A stretch of DNA of 64,000 nt, taken from positions 14,096,423 through 14,160,422 of the forward strand of contig CM070515.1 in NCBI GenBank assembly GCA_036346375.1. The letters are read 5' to 3'. The translations under genes were made by a program, and so were the position numbers. This DNA comes from Guadua angustifolia (taxonomy: Eukaryota; Streptophyta; Magnoliopsida; Poales; Poaceae). Under the pieces are notes generated by a model that saw only the letters and a list, made by a program, of their open reading frames with translations, ran no database searches and was not told the origin of the DNA. This document shows positions 11,845 through 22,620 of this stretch, one piece after another (position 1 is the first letter of the stretch; each line of letters begins with the position of its first letter).

Positions 11845-12611
11845 TAAGACTAACAGATATCGTTGTTGCATGCATAGGTAGGATCGATCGCTGCACACTC
11901 CTGTGCTCCACATGCAGATTCGATCAATCGATATTGCTGCCTCGCTCGACCAGAGCGCCAGCAGCTAGCAGCAGTACGTGCATCGAAGCAAGAGGTGACT
12001 GTTGCAACAAGGACGAATCGGTTGTTTTACTGGAAAATATTGGTCGTGGTGGGCTAATAAGCTGATCTTAATTAACCATAGTTAAACTAAGTCGCTAGCT
12101 TGATAACGAGGAGGCTAACTATGTGTAGGCTTGACATGTAACGTGGCCGTGTCCCAGGCTTTGGGTGACCACAGCAGGATCCGCGATGGCGATCGTTGAT
12201 GGGATGCGTCGATCGCCACTCCGACCTCCGTCTTTGTCCTCATCTCCTAAGCCAATTAAGTTCAAGCTGAGCTAACATGAACTACCTTAATAATTGATCT
12301 ATACACTTGTCTAGCGCTGCCTCCTCTTCTATGTATTCAGATACATAGCGAGAGAAGAATTAATTGCAGCATCTCCATTCACGTTTATCTGTAGCTAGCT
12401 AGGTTTATATGTTCTCCAGTAGCATGTGGGTTGATTCCGCCTTAGTAGAGATTCATCTTATTAGATTTTATCTTTTATTTTGGGGTCCAGTTCTACATCT
12501 TATCGTTCAGTGGTGAAGCTACGATGAAAGTAGAGGGTGGACTTGAAGACTAAGCTAAATTCATATAGCATAGTCTTTTAATCTTGTACAATCCAAATTC
12601 ATACATGAATA

Positions 12612-12740
12612 CTCCCTCTGTTTTTTTTATAAGACGTATTTTGACTTTGCACAAGGATTAAGGTTACGTTGAAATTGAGAAAGATACGAGAAAAAATAAT
12701 TTAGATGCTCTCACTTAATTAATAACTTAGATAAAGGGCC
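12612..12740. mobile_element. partial Stowaway MITE of the same family
   Basis: Begins CTCCCTCTGTTTTTTTTAT after TA. It then reads GCACAAGGATTAAGG and ATTGAGAAAGATACGAG, which are the reverse complement of the right half of the Stowaway at 11,581-11,844. The right terminus is lost. Confidence 0.65.
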
Positions 12741-13189
12741 AATTTTTCTTCCTCTGTTTCTTCTTCCCCGCCGAGCTATGACCGCCGTGCGAGGGCAGCA
12801 CCGGCGGAGGGTTCTGACATGGTGTAGAGGGTAGACTTATTTGGCCGTGTGAATTCGCCCCTGTTACTGATCGATTATATACTACACTACCATGTTAAAA
12901 GAAGTATGCTGGTGTACGTGTCCAGATCGAAGGAGATGCGATAGAAATCACAGTAGGCATCCCATCTGATTTGATTTGGACTGCATTTGTTATGACTGTC
13001 GCGCTCACAATGGACGCCGAATATGACTATTTGCCTCGCACGATCTTACTTTGAGAAATGCAGTGCATCTATCTATCTGAACAGTGGTTATATATTCTCA
13101 CGCCCGGAATAACTTTTAATCTGTAGGTGTCACAACTAAAGAGCATCTTACGAGTAACAAAGAGCTGCTTCGTGTTTTTTTTCCCTGGA

Positions 13190-13312
13190 CGCTGTTTGGA
13201 TGGGTGGTAATTTATTTTTTGAGAGAAGATTTTAGATTTTAGTTTAAATTTGAACTAGGTCTTAAAATATTTCAATAAAATACTCCTAATCCAAACACCC
13301 CTAAGACTATGT
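13190..13312. mobile_element. small MITE-like inverted repeat
   Basis: CTGTTTGGATGGGTGG at the left and TAATCCAAACACCCC at the right are inverted relatives, enclosing about 100 AT-rich bases. Short and without a secure target duplication. Confidence 0.4.
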
Positions 13313-14433
13313 TTATCCGAGCTCCTCCTTAATTTGGCCCAGCTCAGAATGTAGGAAAATTATTTAGGGATCTCATAGAAAAGAAAACGTGCACTCATAA
13401 TTAATTACCAGATGTGGAGTATCCTATCGAATTAGTCATCGTTCCAAACGGGGTCTGACCTGTGAATCAAGTCGCTAATCGATAATAAGGGCATGCAACA
13501 CTGTGCCCTCACTTGGTTTAACCAATCGTCAGCTATATATGATAATAGCATCGGTTTTGTGTTACTTACGGCTTGGTTGGAACGACCTTTCTGAGTCAGC
13601 ATGAATGCGACATCTCTCCCTGGAATAGAGAGGACCTATATATGCACGGCTCTTAATGTTCTGGATAGGAATAATCTCGGAATCTCTCTCCTCCTGTAGT
13701 TGTCGACTTTTTAAAACAAGAGGTACGTACCACGCGTATGAAATGTAAAAAAAAAATGTGTAAATAATTTTTATCATAACTTCGTCATTGCCATCACGGT
13801 GGGTTATGTATGTCTAAGTACATGAAATGTCTAAGTACATGAACTTGCGGTGATTGTCACTGGTCCAGCTATAGCTGATACGACGCATGCTACTCGGTGA
13901 CTCGTGACGGAGAGTTTGATCGATGGAAACGTCAGTCTTTGAACCGACGCAAGGAGAGGCAGCAGCAGCAGCAGCGACGAACAGCGTCCATCGATCCGAG
14001 GCAGCAGCGCTGCAGCGATGGGACGTCTGACGCTATCCGACGGCCTAACTCCGCAACGAAAACCGAAGGGATTGGATCGAATTAACCTTATGTGCCGCCA
14101 CACATGGGGAGAGAGAGAGAGAAGCGAGCGCGCAGGAAGGCGCCAAGAGCAGCTAGCTAGATACGGATGCTTAATCAACTTGCTTCTGTCTCTGTCCTTG
14201 CAATGGCAACGCGTTGCAGCCAGCTCAGGCGATGGTAGGGCTTGCTTGATGGAGGAGCATGCATCACGCATGCATGCATTCGACCAATGGCGAGCGCAAG
14301 GAGAGGACACCAAGGAGCTGGAGCATCGGCTTTAATCGTCGTACCTTTAGTATCCTCTAGCTTCTTTAGTTTTGTTGCGGTGATCTTCGAGACGTCATGC
14401 TGACCCTGTGTGTTACGAACACAGGAGAGTGCA
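13313..14433. other. unassigned region, GC-rich at 13,830-14,340
   Basis: Open frames exist on both strands at 13,830-14,340 (up to 160 codons on the minus strand), but they include a CAG repeat and low-complexity leucine/serine stretches and match no family I know. No promoter or intron evidence supports a gene. Confidence 0.35.
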
Positions 14434-14441
14434 GCGGTACT

Positions 14442-14692
14442 CAGGGGCGGAGCCAGCTAGGCCCCGAGCCTTAGGTCCAGGTCTCTCTCTTGCCCTCGAT
14501 ACTAATCACCGACTATATAGTCAGCCTAGCCATTAAGCCTATACGTGCCTTTCCGGCTTCACTCACAGAAGCCAAGCAAGCGTACGATAGCCTAAACGGA
14601 TATCGATTCCAGCTTGTTTGATTGCTTCACTCACAGAAGTCACTCCTCCGGTTTTTGAGCTGGGCCTCGGCCCGAGCCCAGCTCCGCCCCTG
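14442..14692. mobile_element. non-autonomous hAT element (CAGGGGCGGAGC family)
   Basis: 251 bp with terminal inverted repeats CAGGGGCGGAGC and GCTCCGCCCCTG. It is flanked by a perfect 8-bp target duplication GCGGTACT (14,434-14,441 and 14,693-14,700). Inside the right end there is a palindrome GAGCTGGGCCTCGG...CCCAGCTC shared with the larger element at 19,489-20,845, so the two belong to one family. No coding sequence. Confidence 0.92.
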
Positions 14693-14700
14693 GCGGTACT

Positions 14701-15768
14701 GATATTCCATCTATTTTTCTACTCAACACGCCGCGGGCACCTTGGGCATACATGGTGGTTGCCTGCCGATCGATGGGGACGATACATGCCTCGCTAGGGC
14801 ACTTTTCACGAATGTCTCGTCGGCACCTACCAATTAAAGTCGTTTGGACGGGTAGCTGCAATGGAGGTCGATCAGGAGATGAAGCCTGAAACCTCAGGAG
14901 AAGTTTAATTTCTTGCGTCTGTCTGCCCGTCTAATGATGCCTCGTATGATAGCGTACTAAAGTTTGTTCGTAGCTGCACTCATGAACATGAGAGAATGTC
15001 TGGGCGTGAAATGTACTACATACAGCTTGCAGTCTGGCACCCTAGCCTGAAGATCTGACATCAATAGATATGAGATGGTTTCCACTTTGATCAGGTAGGC
15101 TTGGAAAATGCCGTGCGTACGACGTCAAAAGCGGCTATCTTGAGCTTGTTGACCCTGCCAGATCTCACTGCTGGATCTCCCCAACCCGATGGGATGCCAA
15201 AGCGAGCACCTTGTCGCCATTGTATTATGTATATATCTTTTGCATCGATCCATCCCGGTTTATCCGGTTTATGCGATGGGACATCACTCCGAGAAGGCAT
15301 TGCTATGGTAGTCCATTCAGCCATGATAACCACTCGATCGATCAAATCTCCATGAGAGACGCTGCAAATCTTCCTGCCGATTGGCTCATTTGCAGTTGCA
15401 GTTGCAGTTGTAGTTGTCGTCTTCCTAGCTAGTACAGAAAGAAGAAGAAGCAAATGAAGCTCATGCAAACTAAACAAAAAAATAAAATAAAATCATTTTG
15501 AACAACAGAGAAGAAGAGAAAAAAGGCCACCAGCAAACAGCCCAAGAGAAGAGCCCACAGGCCTAGATTCTCCGGCCGAATGGTCGTGTGGCCGAGCTCT
15601 CCTGCGCCGAGTCCCCGAACCGAAAGCGGAATTGCGAGGCAGAGATTGCGTGGCGATCACAAGTACCCTCTGTTCAAAATGTCGCTGAGATGTCAGATTT
15701 TGGTGAACAGGGAGACAAAAATTCTCGGCCAAAATGCTCATAAGATGTTTTACACAATGTCTTAGCAA
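14701..15768. other. no recognisable feature
   Basis: Contains a minus-strand open frame of 128 codons (15,091-15,477) with an unremarkable composition and a tract of threonine codons; no family recognised. I treat the stretch as intergenic. Confidence 0.3.
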
Positions 15769-15848
15769 CCCAATGTTAGTTCAGTTGGTAAGGCGTTCGT
15801 GCCACTTGTGTGAGATCAGGGGATCAAACTCTAGCCTCTCCAACATTT
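15769..15848 (+). repeat. tRNA-like / SINE-like sequence with A and B boxes
   Basis: TTAGTTCAGTTGGTAAGGCG resembles a tRNA A box, and about 30 bases on, GGATCAAACTC resembles a B box; a T-run (15,848-15,855) follows. There is no acceptor stem or convincing anticodon arm, so this is a tRNA-derived repeat (SINE head) or relic rather than a working tRNA gene. Confidence 0.35.
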
Positions 15849-15879
15849 TTTTTTTGACCGTCTACGTTTGGTATTCAAC

Positions 15880-16320
15880 CGAATTTGATTTTTTTAGCTT
15901 TCGCCGTCCCCATTCTCGTCGCCTGGGGATCTACATCCGCGCCAAGGTCGTGTCCGCGTGCGCCGGCGCCGACTTCTACGTCGTCAAGTACCCGCCGCCA
16001 AGAGCGTACCCAGCCAGGTGCCGCACGTGCCTGCCGTGGACGTCCGGGAGCCTCGCCGCGCTCGTGCCACCCTGCTACTGCAGCTGCGCGGCCTGCCGCC
16101 AAGAGGCCACCGCCGTAGTCGGAGCGCAGCACCGACGGCTGCAAGAAGGTGAAGATCAGGACGGACCGAGGGATTCCGATGGACGCGCTGCGGGGATACA
16201 TGGAGGTGAAGGCGCAGAATGTTAATCTTGTGTCCGAACCGAAAAAGGAAAAGAGAGCAACAAAATGTGAAAATGTGCTAGTTGTGTCCCACTGTTAAAA
16301 TACCTGTGTTCGTGAGCCCC
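15880..16320 (+). other. GC-rich possible gene fragment, unidentified
   Basis: One + frame reads FRRPHSRRLGIYIRAKVV then a cysteine-rich stretch (CRTCLPW, CYCSCAACR). A second frame further on encodes IRTDRGIPMDALRGYMEVKA. Codon-like GC3 bias suggests former coding sequence with a frame change near 16,140. I do not recognise the protein. Confidence 0.25.
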
Positions 16321-16537
16321 ACCTCAGCTCATCATCTGTCCTACTGCAGCAGCTGCATTAAGTAGACAACAAGGCAACTATGTGAACTAGTAATACATTC
16401 CCAATCGACAAGGAAATCTGCAAACCCTTTGTTCATTGCTACTAATTTCCAGCAGTATTGGTCCACTGTTCAACCAGAAAAAGAGATGCTCCAGCAGCTA
16501 GTAATTCATTTATCATGCCAGTAAAAGTGTGTCCAAG

Positions 16538-18037
16538 TTATGCATACATACTGTATTCTGGCTGAGGAGGCTTAGTCGATCCTGTATGTGCACCATCACC
16601 TGGCCTCAACTGAGGACGACGCTTTTTTACGTAGTCCCATCGTAAAGGTACAGGTATTTTGAATGAAAACTGAGTTATTTCTAAACCCGCAGCATGTTCT
16701 GGGTTCTCTGCAAGGTACCTATCAAAGTATGGTATTTGATGAATTAGAGAAAAAAATTACAGACTGAACCACATGGAATGCAGGACCCTTAGGCCTGGTT
16801 TGGAAAGACCATTCCCAGCCGAGATCCTTATGGATGAGCCGAAATTTTAGCCTTTTTTGGGGTGGGGGTGGGGGAGTGTGGCTGCTTTCCTGCAAATCGT
16901 GTTATTTCCAACATTTAGTTGAGAGAGCGATAGAGAAATGACAACTCTAGACAACAATTCTGAGAAAAATTGTAACTTGGAGTTTGCAGCTATTCCACAT
17001 ACCAGACGAATGTAAAACTGGATATGAGCATTTCTATGCTTAAGAGCGAAGTGGTTGAAGGAAAGTTGACCAAAAGGAAGTTAACATACTTTTCAACATC
17101 AACTGCAGGCCTATGTTTTTGCCGCTAGGAGAGATATAGTACCTGAAAGCAAGTATAGAAAATGTAAACAAGCACTCTACCATATGTACATGAAATGTCA
17201 AATGTATATTATATATAGCTAGCAGACAAAGGAAATTAGAAACGACTGAATAAGCATCAAGCAAACAAGCCAGAGTCTACACAAGTTGCCCGCTTTTACA
17301 AAGAAGAAGAAAGAAACACAAGTCTTCTACAAAGAAGTGTTTGGGGAAGGAAAAAATATGTCCAGTGTAACACTGCTAAAATATCAATGGGCATGGCAAT
17401 AATATGAAGCTGGGTGAGGATTTATCGTAAGTGAATATCTTCTACCGCTGGTGACATATTTTGAAGGAGAAGTTGTTTTATACTTTGTACTAATTATAAA
17501 TTATTTCCATTCTTGTAAGCATTAAGAACTTAAATCATTGGTTAGACTTCAGCCCAGAGGGAATATAACAGACAGAACAGAAGTATGCATACGAGTTCTT
17601 AAGACCCTGCTGTCATCCTGGGATAGATCTGTTGGCTCATCACATGTAACATCAGGCTTCCACTCATAGGCTTGTTCGCATACAAAAGGTTCCTTTTGAA
17701 TTCGTTCATGAATTTCTTCATACTTCTCTTGTGTTGGAACAAGTCTACATTTGAAACATTTAGCACATTCCACAGTAAAGGCTCCAACAGTTAATCCTCC
17801 CCTTGATGGATTAGATGGAGCAGGTGAAAAATGGTTTTCTCCCTGATCAAGCCCTCTATCAATACTGTCATTCTTATAAAGGACAATTTGATGCGATGCA
17901 CTTTCAGAGGAATGTTCATCATCATCCCATCGGTCACCATCCTTATCAGATAACATCTTCCGGCTCTTCTTTGATGGTGGAGGAGATACGGAATTCTCAT
18001 TAGGATTGGGCGCAGGATTTGCTGGGCTGGACTCCAT
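16538..18037 (-). pseudogene. decayed CW-type zinc finger / methyl-CpG-binding domain gene
   Basis: Exon A (17,607-18,037; start ATG at 18,037) has a charged Ser/Pro-rich N-terminus, KKSRK, then a CW-like domain: FTVECAKCFKCRLVPTQEKY, PFVCEQAYEW and DVTCDEP. Exon B (17,090-17,142) encodes YYISPSGK and, one base out of frame, RPAVDVEK. Exon C (16,538-16,718) encodes YLAENPEHAAG, ITQFSFKIPVPLRWDYVKKR and a short tail. This is the order of plant MBD proteins that join CW and MBD domains (MBD2/MBD12-like). Three defects are visible: the CW tryptophan (usually FKW) is Cys; exon B carries a frame change after GGCAAAAA; and the exon for the first half of the MBD (the WAIDKPNI...GW region of relatives) is absent from the 17.15-17.6 kb interval. 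Exons B and C keep good splice sites. Most likely a pseudogene; a sequence error at the A-run would explain only one defect. Confidence 0.75.
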
Positions 18038-19416
18038 GTTATTAGCTCTTAGGTACCTGTTCTAGGTGGTTGTAAAACATTCACACTGGAAGAAAAAAGA
18101 CCGCTTGGTATAAAAGCGAGAAGATATGTGAATGTGAGAGAAGGCACAAGGGAGACAATGCAATGGACATGCAAAGTGGGTGAGCTCAAGAGCAATTCAT
18201 GGTAGATCTTCAGTTTCCAAATCGTGACGTATTATTAGCATAGTAACATGTCTAGGATACTGGCAATTATGTTCACAAATAGCATACTAAAATTATAACA
18301 TTTGACACTGAAGGAGTTGCTTAAAGGACAGGAGGAGGACCATGACAAGTACATTAGTAATACGTTCCAGAAAGCAATGCACAAAAGGGCCACTCCTAAT
18401 TTGACAGTTTCCTTGTGATGCATTGAGAAATCAACTGCACAAATTTTTGGATCTGAGGAGGATGGCTCAACTAGTATTTTCACATCTATCTTTTAGCTGT
18501 AAGGTAATTATCAAATACGATAGCAACACTATAGCCTACCCCAACTTGTTTGGGACAAAAGGCTTGGTTGGTTACTTGGTTGGTCGGTCGTGACAACTCA
18601 TCAGCAACTGAGGAGAACGATGATAGCAACACGATATGCAAAACACCATGAAAGGCCTCAGTTGGATTATTGGCAGCTGGCCATTCGAATTACAGAGTCA
18701 AGATCCTGTGGCTAGAAATGAATATACATCGGCGATATAAACATAAAACCTCACTAGTATACCTAGGGCCCCATCAATCAGGTTCACTATGAGTTCCTTT
18801 TCATGATAAAGGGTATTCCCCATTCCTTCTATTTCAAACCAAAACCGGAAGGTAACGCCTCATTAGTATACTTAGGGTACCACCAATCAGGTTCACTAAG
18901 GTACGGCATAAATCTCTAACATTTAACAACTCAAGTATATAGAGCTAATGTAATGTCCCAAGATCCCTAGGCTAGATTCCAAGATACTGTTAGCAATAGA
19001 AAGTTATGAACGTAATGCCTCATTAGTACACCTAGGGCACCACCAACCAGATTCACTAAGGAGTGACATAGCTCTCTTAACATTTAACAAGTTAGGGTGC
19101 GTTTGGTAGAGCTCTAGCTCCACCAGATCCACGACATTTAACAAGTTAAAAAACTAGAGCTAACGTCGCGTCCCAAGAACCCTAGGCTAGATACTAACAT
19201 ACCATTAACAATAGAAACGTGTTGCCATGTTAACAATGCTAAATCCAGTATAACGATAGCTATAGCAAATGCCGCTCATAAGCAAAAGCTCTATCTAACA
19301 TTGTACATATCTATTCCCATGATCGGAAGCAAAACATGCATCTAATCACGAATTCATCAGAACAAGCTATATCTAACAATTCATATCAAACGGGATACTC
19401 CCCAAGAACAGAATCG
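18038..19416. other. intergenic with a repeated CCTCATTAGTATACCTAGGG motif
   Basis: The phrase CCTCATTAGTA(T/C)AC(C/T)TAGGG with following CACCA.TCAGGTTCACTA recurs near 18,750, 18,857 and 19,018, spaced by roughly 110-160 bp. It looks like a decayed tandem array. No coding exon. Confidence 0.45.
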
Positions 19417-19488
19417 ATACCCCACGAATCATCAAACAACAACTTGAATTAGGAGATTAATTAGGAGGAGGAGAGCCGAGAGTATACC

Positions 19489-20845
19489 CAGGGGCGGAGC
19501 TGGGCCTCGGGCCACTGGGGCCTGGGCCCGAGGCCCAGCTCAAATATCGTAGCAGCGGCACCGCGGAAGTGGCATGGAGCAATGGCGAGGTCCAGATGTC
19601 GGTGTGGATTGTACGTCCTTCTGCTAGCTAGCATGCTTTGGACACCGCTGAGTAGTAGTTACTAGTTAGTACGTACTTTCGTCTGTTGTCTGTGTGAGTC
19701 CATGAGACTTCACTGTCGAACGTGCATGGTAGCTGCATTATGGTTGCTTGCTTGTATCCCGTTTATTCCACAATGTTTGCAATATCTGGGAGATTTCTAT
19801 CCAAAGCTGATATAGCCCTAATTCTTAACTCGTCTGTTAATTTTTTTGCTTCTGGCAATACCTCAAAGCAGGGGTGGAGTTATTCATTACATACTTTATA
19901 AAGTTACTCATTACCCAATACATATCCTTTCTAGCTAATAAAATTTGTCGAACTGCGAGGTAAGAAATTTAGACGGATAGTTCTAGATACTGCAGCCACT
20001 GTATGCACACTTCTCACTGCCCTGAATCAGAGTGCGCTCTTTCTCTGTTTGTTCACTCCTAATTGGATTATTATACTTATACTGTATAGGGGCATATACT
20101 TGACTTTTTATCTTCTAATGATTGTATAGAAAAGTTCCTCAGTGTGGCCATTAAGGTGAGCTCTTATGTAACTAGTAATCTTGACTGTTATATCCTTATC
20201 CTGGCTCCGTGTACTTCATTTGATTTAAGTATGTGTTTGGACTTATTTATTTTTTTCCTTGTGATAATTAGGTAAAAGTGTCTCAATGTAGGTATTATTA
20301 CGAATTAAGAAACAATGGCAAGGACAAATGGTATCAAAGCTAACTTCATGGGAGAGTTTCTGACATTGCATATGCACTAAACGTGGTTATGTACTTATGA
20401 TCAGGAGTTTGATTTTATAACGTTGTCAAAATATGAGGTCTTGTAAGCAATAACTACCTTGTAATTTTCGTGCTAGTGGTATGCTACATTCTTCTAATGC
20501 AATTTGTCGTAATAGTTATCTTCGTAGTTTTGTGCGCCTAATTTACATGTGTAATTTTCTCTTTTACAGGTTCTGGTTCTTGTTCTATTGTTGATAAAAA
20601 TATGATAGTCTCGGATGTACTAAACCTTCCTTAATTAGGTATTAAGTTTTCTACCACTCCACTACGTTATATTGTTTTGACATTTTATCTATTTTATTGA
20701 AATGTTAAGCATGGAATTCAAATTTATATTTAACTGTGTATTTGTGTAGTGTTTTTGTTGTATCTTAGTGTGGGTAGTATTTGGCGTTAGTTATTGCCGC
20801 TTAGTTTTCGGCCCGAGGCTCCGAAGAATCCTGGCTCCGCCACTG
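19489..20845. mobile_element. hAT element (CAGGGGCGGAGC family) in copy 1 of the duplication
   Basis: 1,357 bp; ends CAGGGGCGGAGCTGGGCCTC and CTGGCTCCGCCACTG. The flanking 8-mers AGTATACC (19,481-19,488) and AGCATACC (20,846-20,853) are target duplications with one mismatch. Copy 2 of the surrounding duplication keeps the empty site, which proves the limits. The left end has a GC-rich palindrome also found in the element at 14,442-14,692. The interior is AT-rich with no recognisable transposase. Confidence 0.93.
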
Positions 20846-21233
20846 AGCATACCTGAACAGCCTCTAACCACTATTTTCGGTTTTTCTTTGAACGGTTTAC
20901 CTTCAGCAAATAGAATTGTCATCAATCCCAAGCACCATCAAGCTGAGCATGCTTAATCGACTAGCTTTAGAGAAAAATCAGCTAAAAATTAGCAAAATAG
21001 GGGATATTTTTGTAACTTTGATGACACAACACGGAAGGAATGAGTGCAACTTTGCTTAACTACGTAAAGGGCAACGGAAATTCTCAGGCAATGCTACACT
21101 AAAATTGATTTCTATAACAAAGTGGACATTACAAAAGAAACGAAGCATACTGCTCGCGTCACCACCGTGCTGTCAATTACTACTAATAATTCGAAGGAAC
21201 TTTACATCAAACGGTTCGATACTACCGTATGGT

Positions 21234-21905
21234 TCACCACGACCACATCACCGGGCTCGCCTGGCTAATCGCCGGCAGCTGTGGCGGCGCCATGCAGTGC
21301 TGCGGCCACCGGTACAAGTACCCCTCTCCGCAGCCGGCCCAGAGCGGCTGGGTCTGATGACCCCTCTCTTCCTCGACATCCATCTCCTCCGTTTCTTCGG
21401 TGTCCTCCCCGTCCACTGTCTCCGCCGGAGCGGGAGCGGCGCCCCAAGGGACCAGGGCCATGTCGTCGCCCTCTTCTTGGGTGCTGGGCAACACCGCCCG
21501 TACCGTTCGGCTGTCCGCCTCGCGCAGCATGTCACGGATCCACTTGGCACCGGCGAGCAAGGGAGCCCACGGCCGAGGCAGCCACAGGCCGAGGAGGCCG
21601 AGGCGCCCCCGCCCCGCGCCGGCCGGGTCGTACACCACCACCGCCCCTTCCTCGTCCGCGATCGCGGGCGACGGCGCCTCGCCCATCATCACGTCGCCCC
21701 CCGTCCCGACGCTGGCCACCGCCGGCACGTCGTGGTGGTGGTCGGCGGCACTCACCAGCCGTCGGATCTTGGTGGCCCTGCAGGAGAGAGGGAATCCGTC
21801 GCCGCCTCCATCGCCATCGCCATCGCCGGGGCACACAAACAACCCCGGCTCCTCCGCGCCCTTCCTCTTCAGCGTCACGCCGGGGGACTCCACGAGCACC
21901 ACCAT
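21234..21905 (-). CDS. small plant protein of unknown function, copy 1 (223 aa)
   Basis: Intronless. Residues about 1-20 read MVVLVESPGV and TLKRKGAEEPG, followed by LFVCPGD, a GD/GG low-complexity stretch, and ATKIRRL at 44-50. The middle has VVVYDP and WIRDMLRE, then an acidic stretch (GEDTEETEEMDVEEERG). The C-terminus is YLYRWPQHCMAPPQL and ends MWSW. A short basic ATK(I/L)RR motif and a C-terminal QHCM..PQL block recall an uncharacterised plant protein family; that is from memory and the function is unknown. The start is supported by a TATA-like box about 107 bp upstream and by its conservation with copy 2. Long open frames on the opposite strand come from GC-rich codon bias. No signal peptide or membrane segment. 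The hAT insertion lies about 390 bp beyond the stop. Confidence 0.82.
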   Translation of the reverse strand: MVVLVESPGVTLKRKGAEEPGLFVCPGDGDGDGGGDGFPLSCRATKIRRLVSAADHHHDVPAVASVGTGGDVMMGEAPSPAIADEEGAVVVYDPAGAGRGRLGLLGLWLPRPWAPLLAGAKWIRDMLREADSRTVRAVLPSTQEEGDDMALVPWGAAPAPAETVDGEDTEETEEMDVEEERGHQTQPLWAGCGEGYLYRWPQHCMAPPQLPAISQASPVMWSW

Positions 21906-22010
21906 GTTGCCTTGCTTCCCTCTCTCGCTTACGAGCTAAACGGCCACTAATCCAACTCTAATGCTGCCAATCTCGGTGCGCTCGCGGCGAGGGAAGGCGA
22001 AACGGCGGGA

Positions 22011-22018
22011 CATATATG
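22011..22018 (-). promoter_or_regulatory. TATA-like box of gene copy 1
   Basis: CATATATG (reads CATATATG on the minus strand too), about 107 bp upstream of the ATG at 21,905, in a GC-rich promoter. Same position in copy 2. Confidence 0.55.
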
Positions 22019-22060
22019 AGCTCTGCTCGGGAAAGCAGTGGACAAGCGGAGCGAAGCGGA

Positions 22061-22106
22061 GGAAGCCTGGAGAAGCTTCGGTTCCAACTCCGGAAGCCTC
22101 TGGAAT
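22061..22106 (-). promoter_or_regulatory. heat-shock-element-like cluster, copy 1
   Basis: Contiguous 5-bp modules AGAAG-CTTCG-GTTCC at 22,071-22,085, with further nGAAn units at 22,061, 22,092 and 22,102. They lie just upstream of the TATA-like box. An imperfect HSE: GAA and TTC alternate once, then TTC repeats. Conserved in copy 2 (24,522-24,567). Function inferred only from the pattern. Confidence 0.4.
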
Positions 22107-22505
22107 CTCCCCCCTTTCTTTCTTTCCTTGACAAGGACCTCGCGTGGGCTCCTCTAGCAAATGTACCAAACTACCCCTCAAGTGCAGCGCAACGTGTGTC
22201 TCCACGGATGTCCAATATCGTCATTCCACGTACGCATCGGGCTCCGACAACGAGCCGCAGCCTACGGGCCTACATGCCCATGACTGGAGGTAACAATCGG
22301 CCCAAGAGATCCGGTCGAACCCACCCGTCGGCGCAGCGTTCGCCGTGCGTGAGCGCAGCGACGAAGGGATGGGCGGCCCACGAGACTTATATGGGCTGGG
22401 TGGACGAGCAAAGCCGACGAGGGCTTGGGCTGTTGCTGGTGCGGCACTGTGTTCCGTGAGGATAGTACCATACCGCCAGTGCAAACAAGAGGAGACGCGG
22501 TGGCC

Positions 22506-22620
22506 GCTTATAAAAGGGAGCCGAGGTGCACCGGACGGAGGCACGCAGCTGCGTGGTGAGCACAAAGCGAACTATTCTTTCGCCTTTTACTAAAGAATAC
22601 CGTGTGCACGCCACAATAAG
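22506..22620 (+). promoter_or_regulatory. possible + strand TATA box and downstream hairpin, far upstream of gene copy 1
   Basis: GCTTATAAAAGGGAGCC is a good TATA-box context on the + strand. About 60 bp on, CTATTCTTT and AAAGAATA form an inverted repeat flanked by GCACAAAG/GTGTGCACGCC. The same layout is kept at 24,965-25,075. No open frame of note follows, so if transcribed the product would be non-coding. Confidence 0.25.

Noticed and set aside
13831..14335. 160-codon minus-strand frame as a gene
   Set aside because: Contains CAG/CTG repeats and leucine/serine runs, competes with + strand frames of similar quality, and shows no recognised domain.
15769..15848. A working tRNA gene
   Set aside because: A- and B-box-like motifs exist, but acceptor and anticodon stems cannot be paired; listed only as a tRNA-like repeat.
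21105..21961. Long + strand open frames (281 and 226 codons) over the duplicated gene, repeated at 23,572-24,422
   Set aside because: They are shadows of the GC-rich minus-strand gene: compositions are Pro/Arg-rich, no start context or family match, while the minus frame has a TATA-like box and recognisable motifs.
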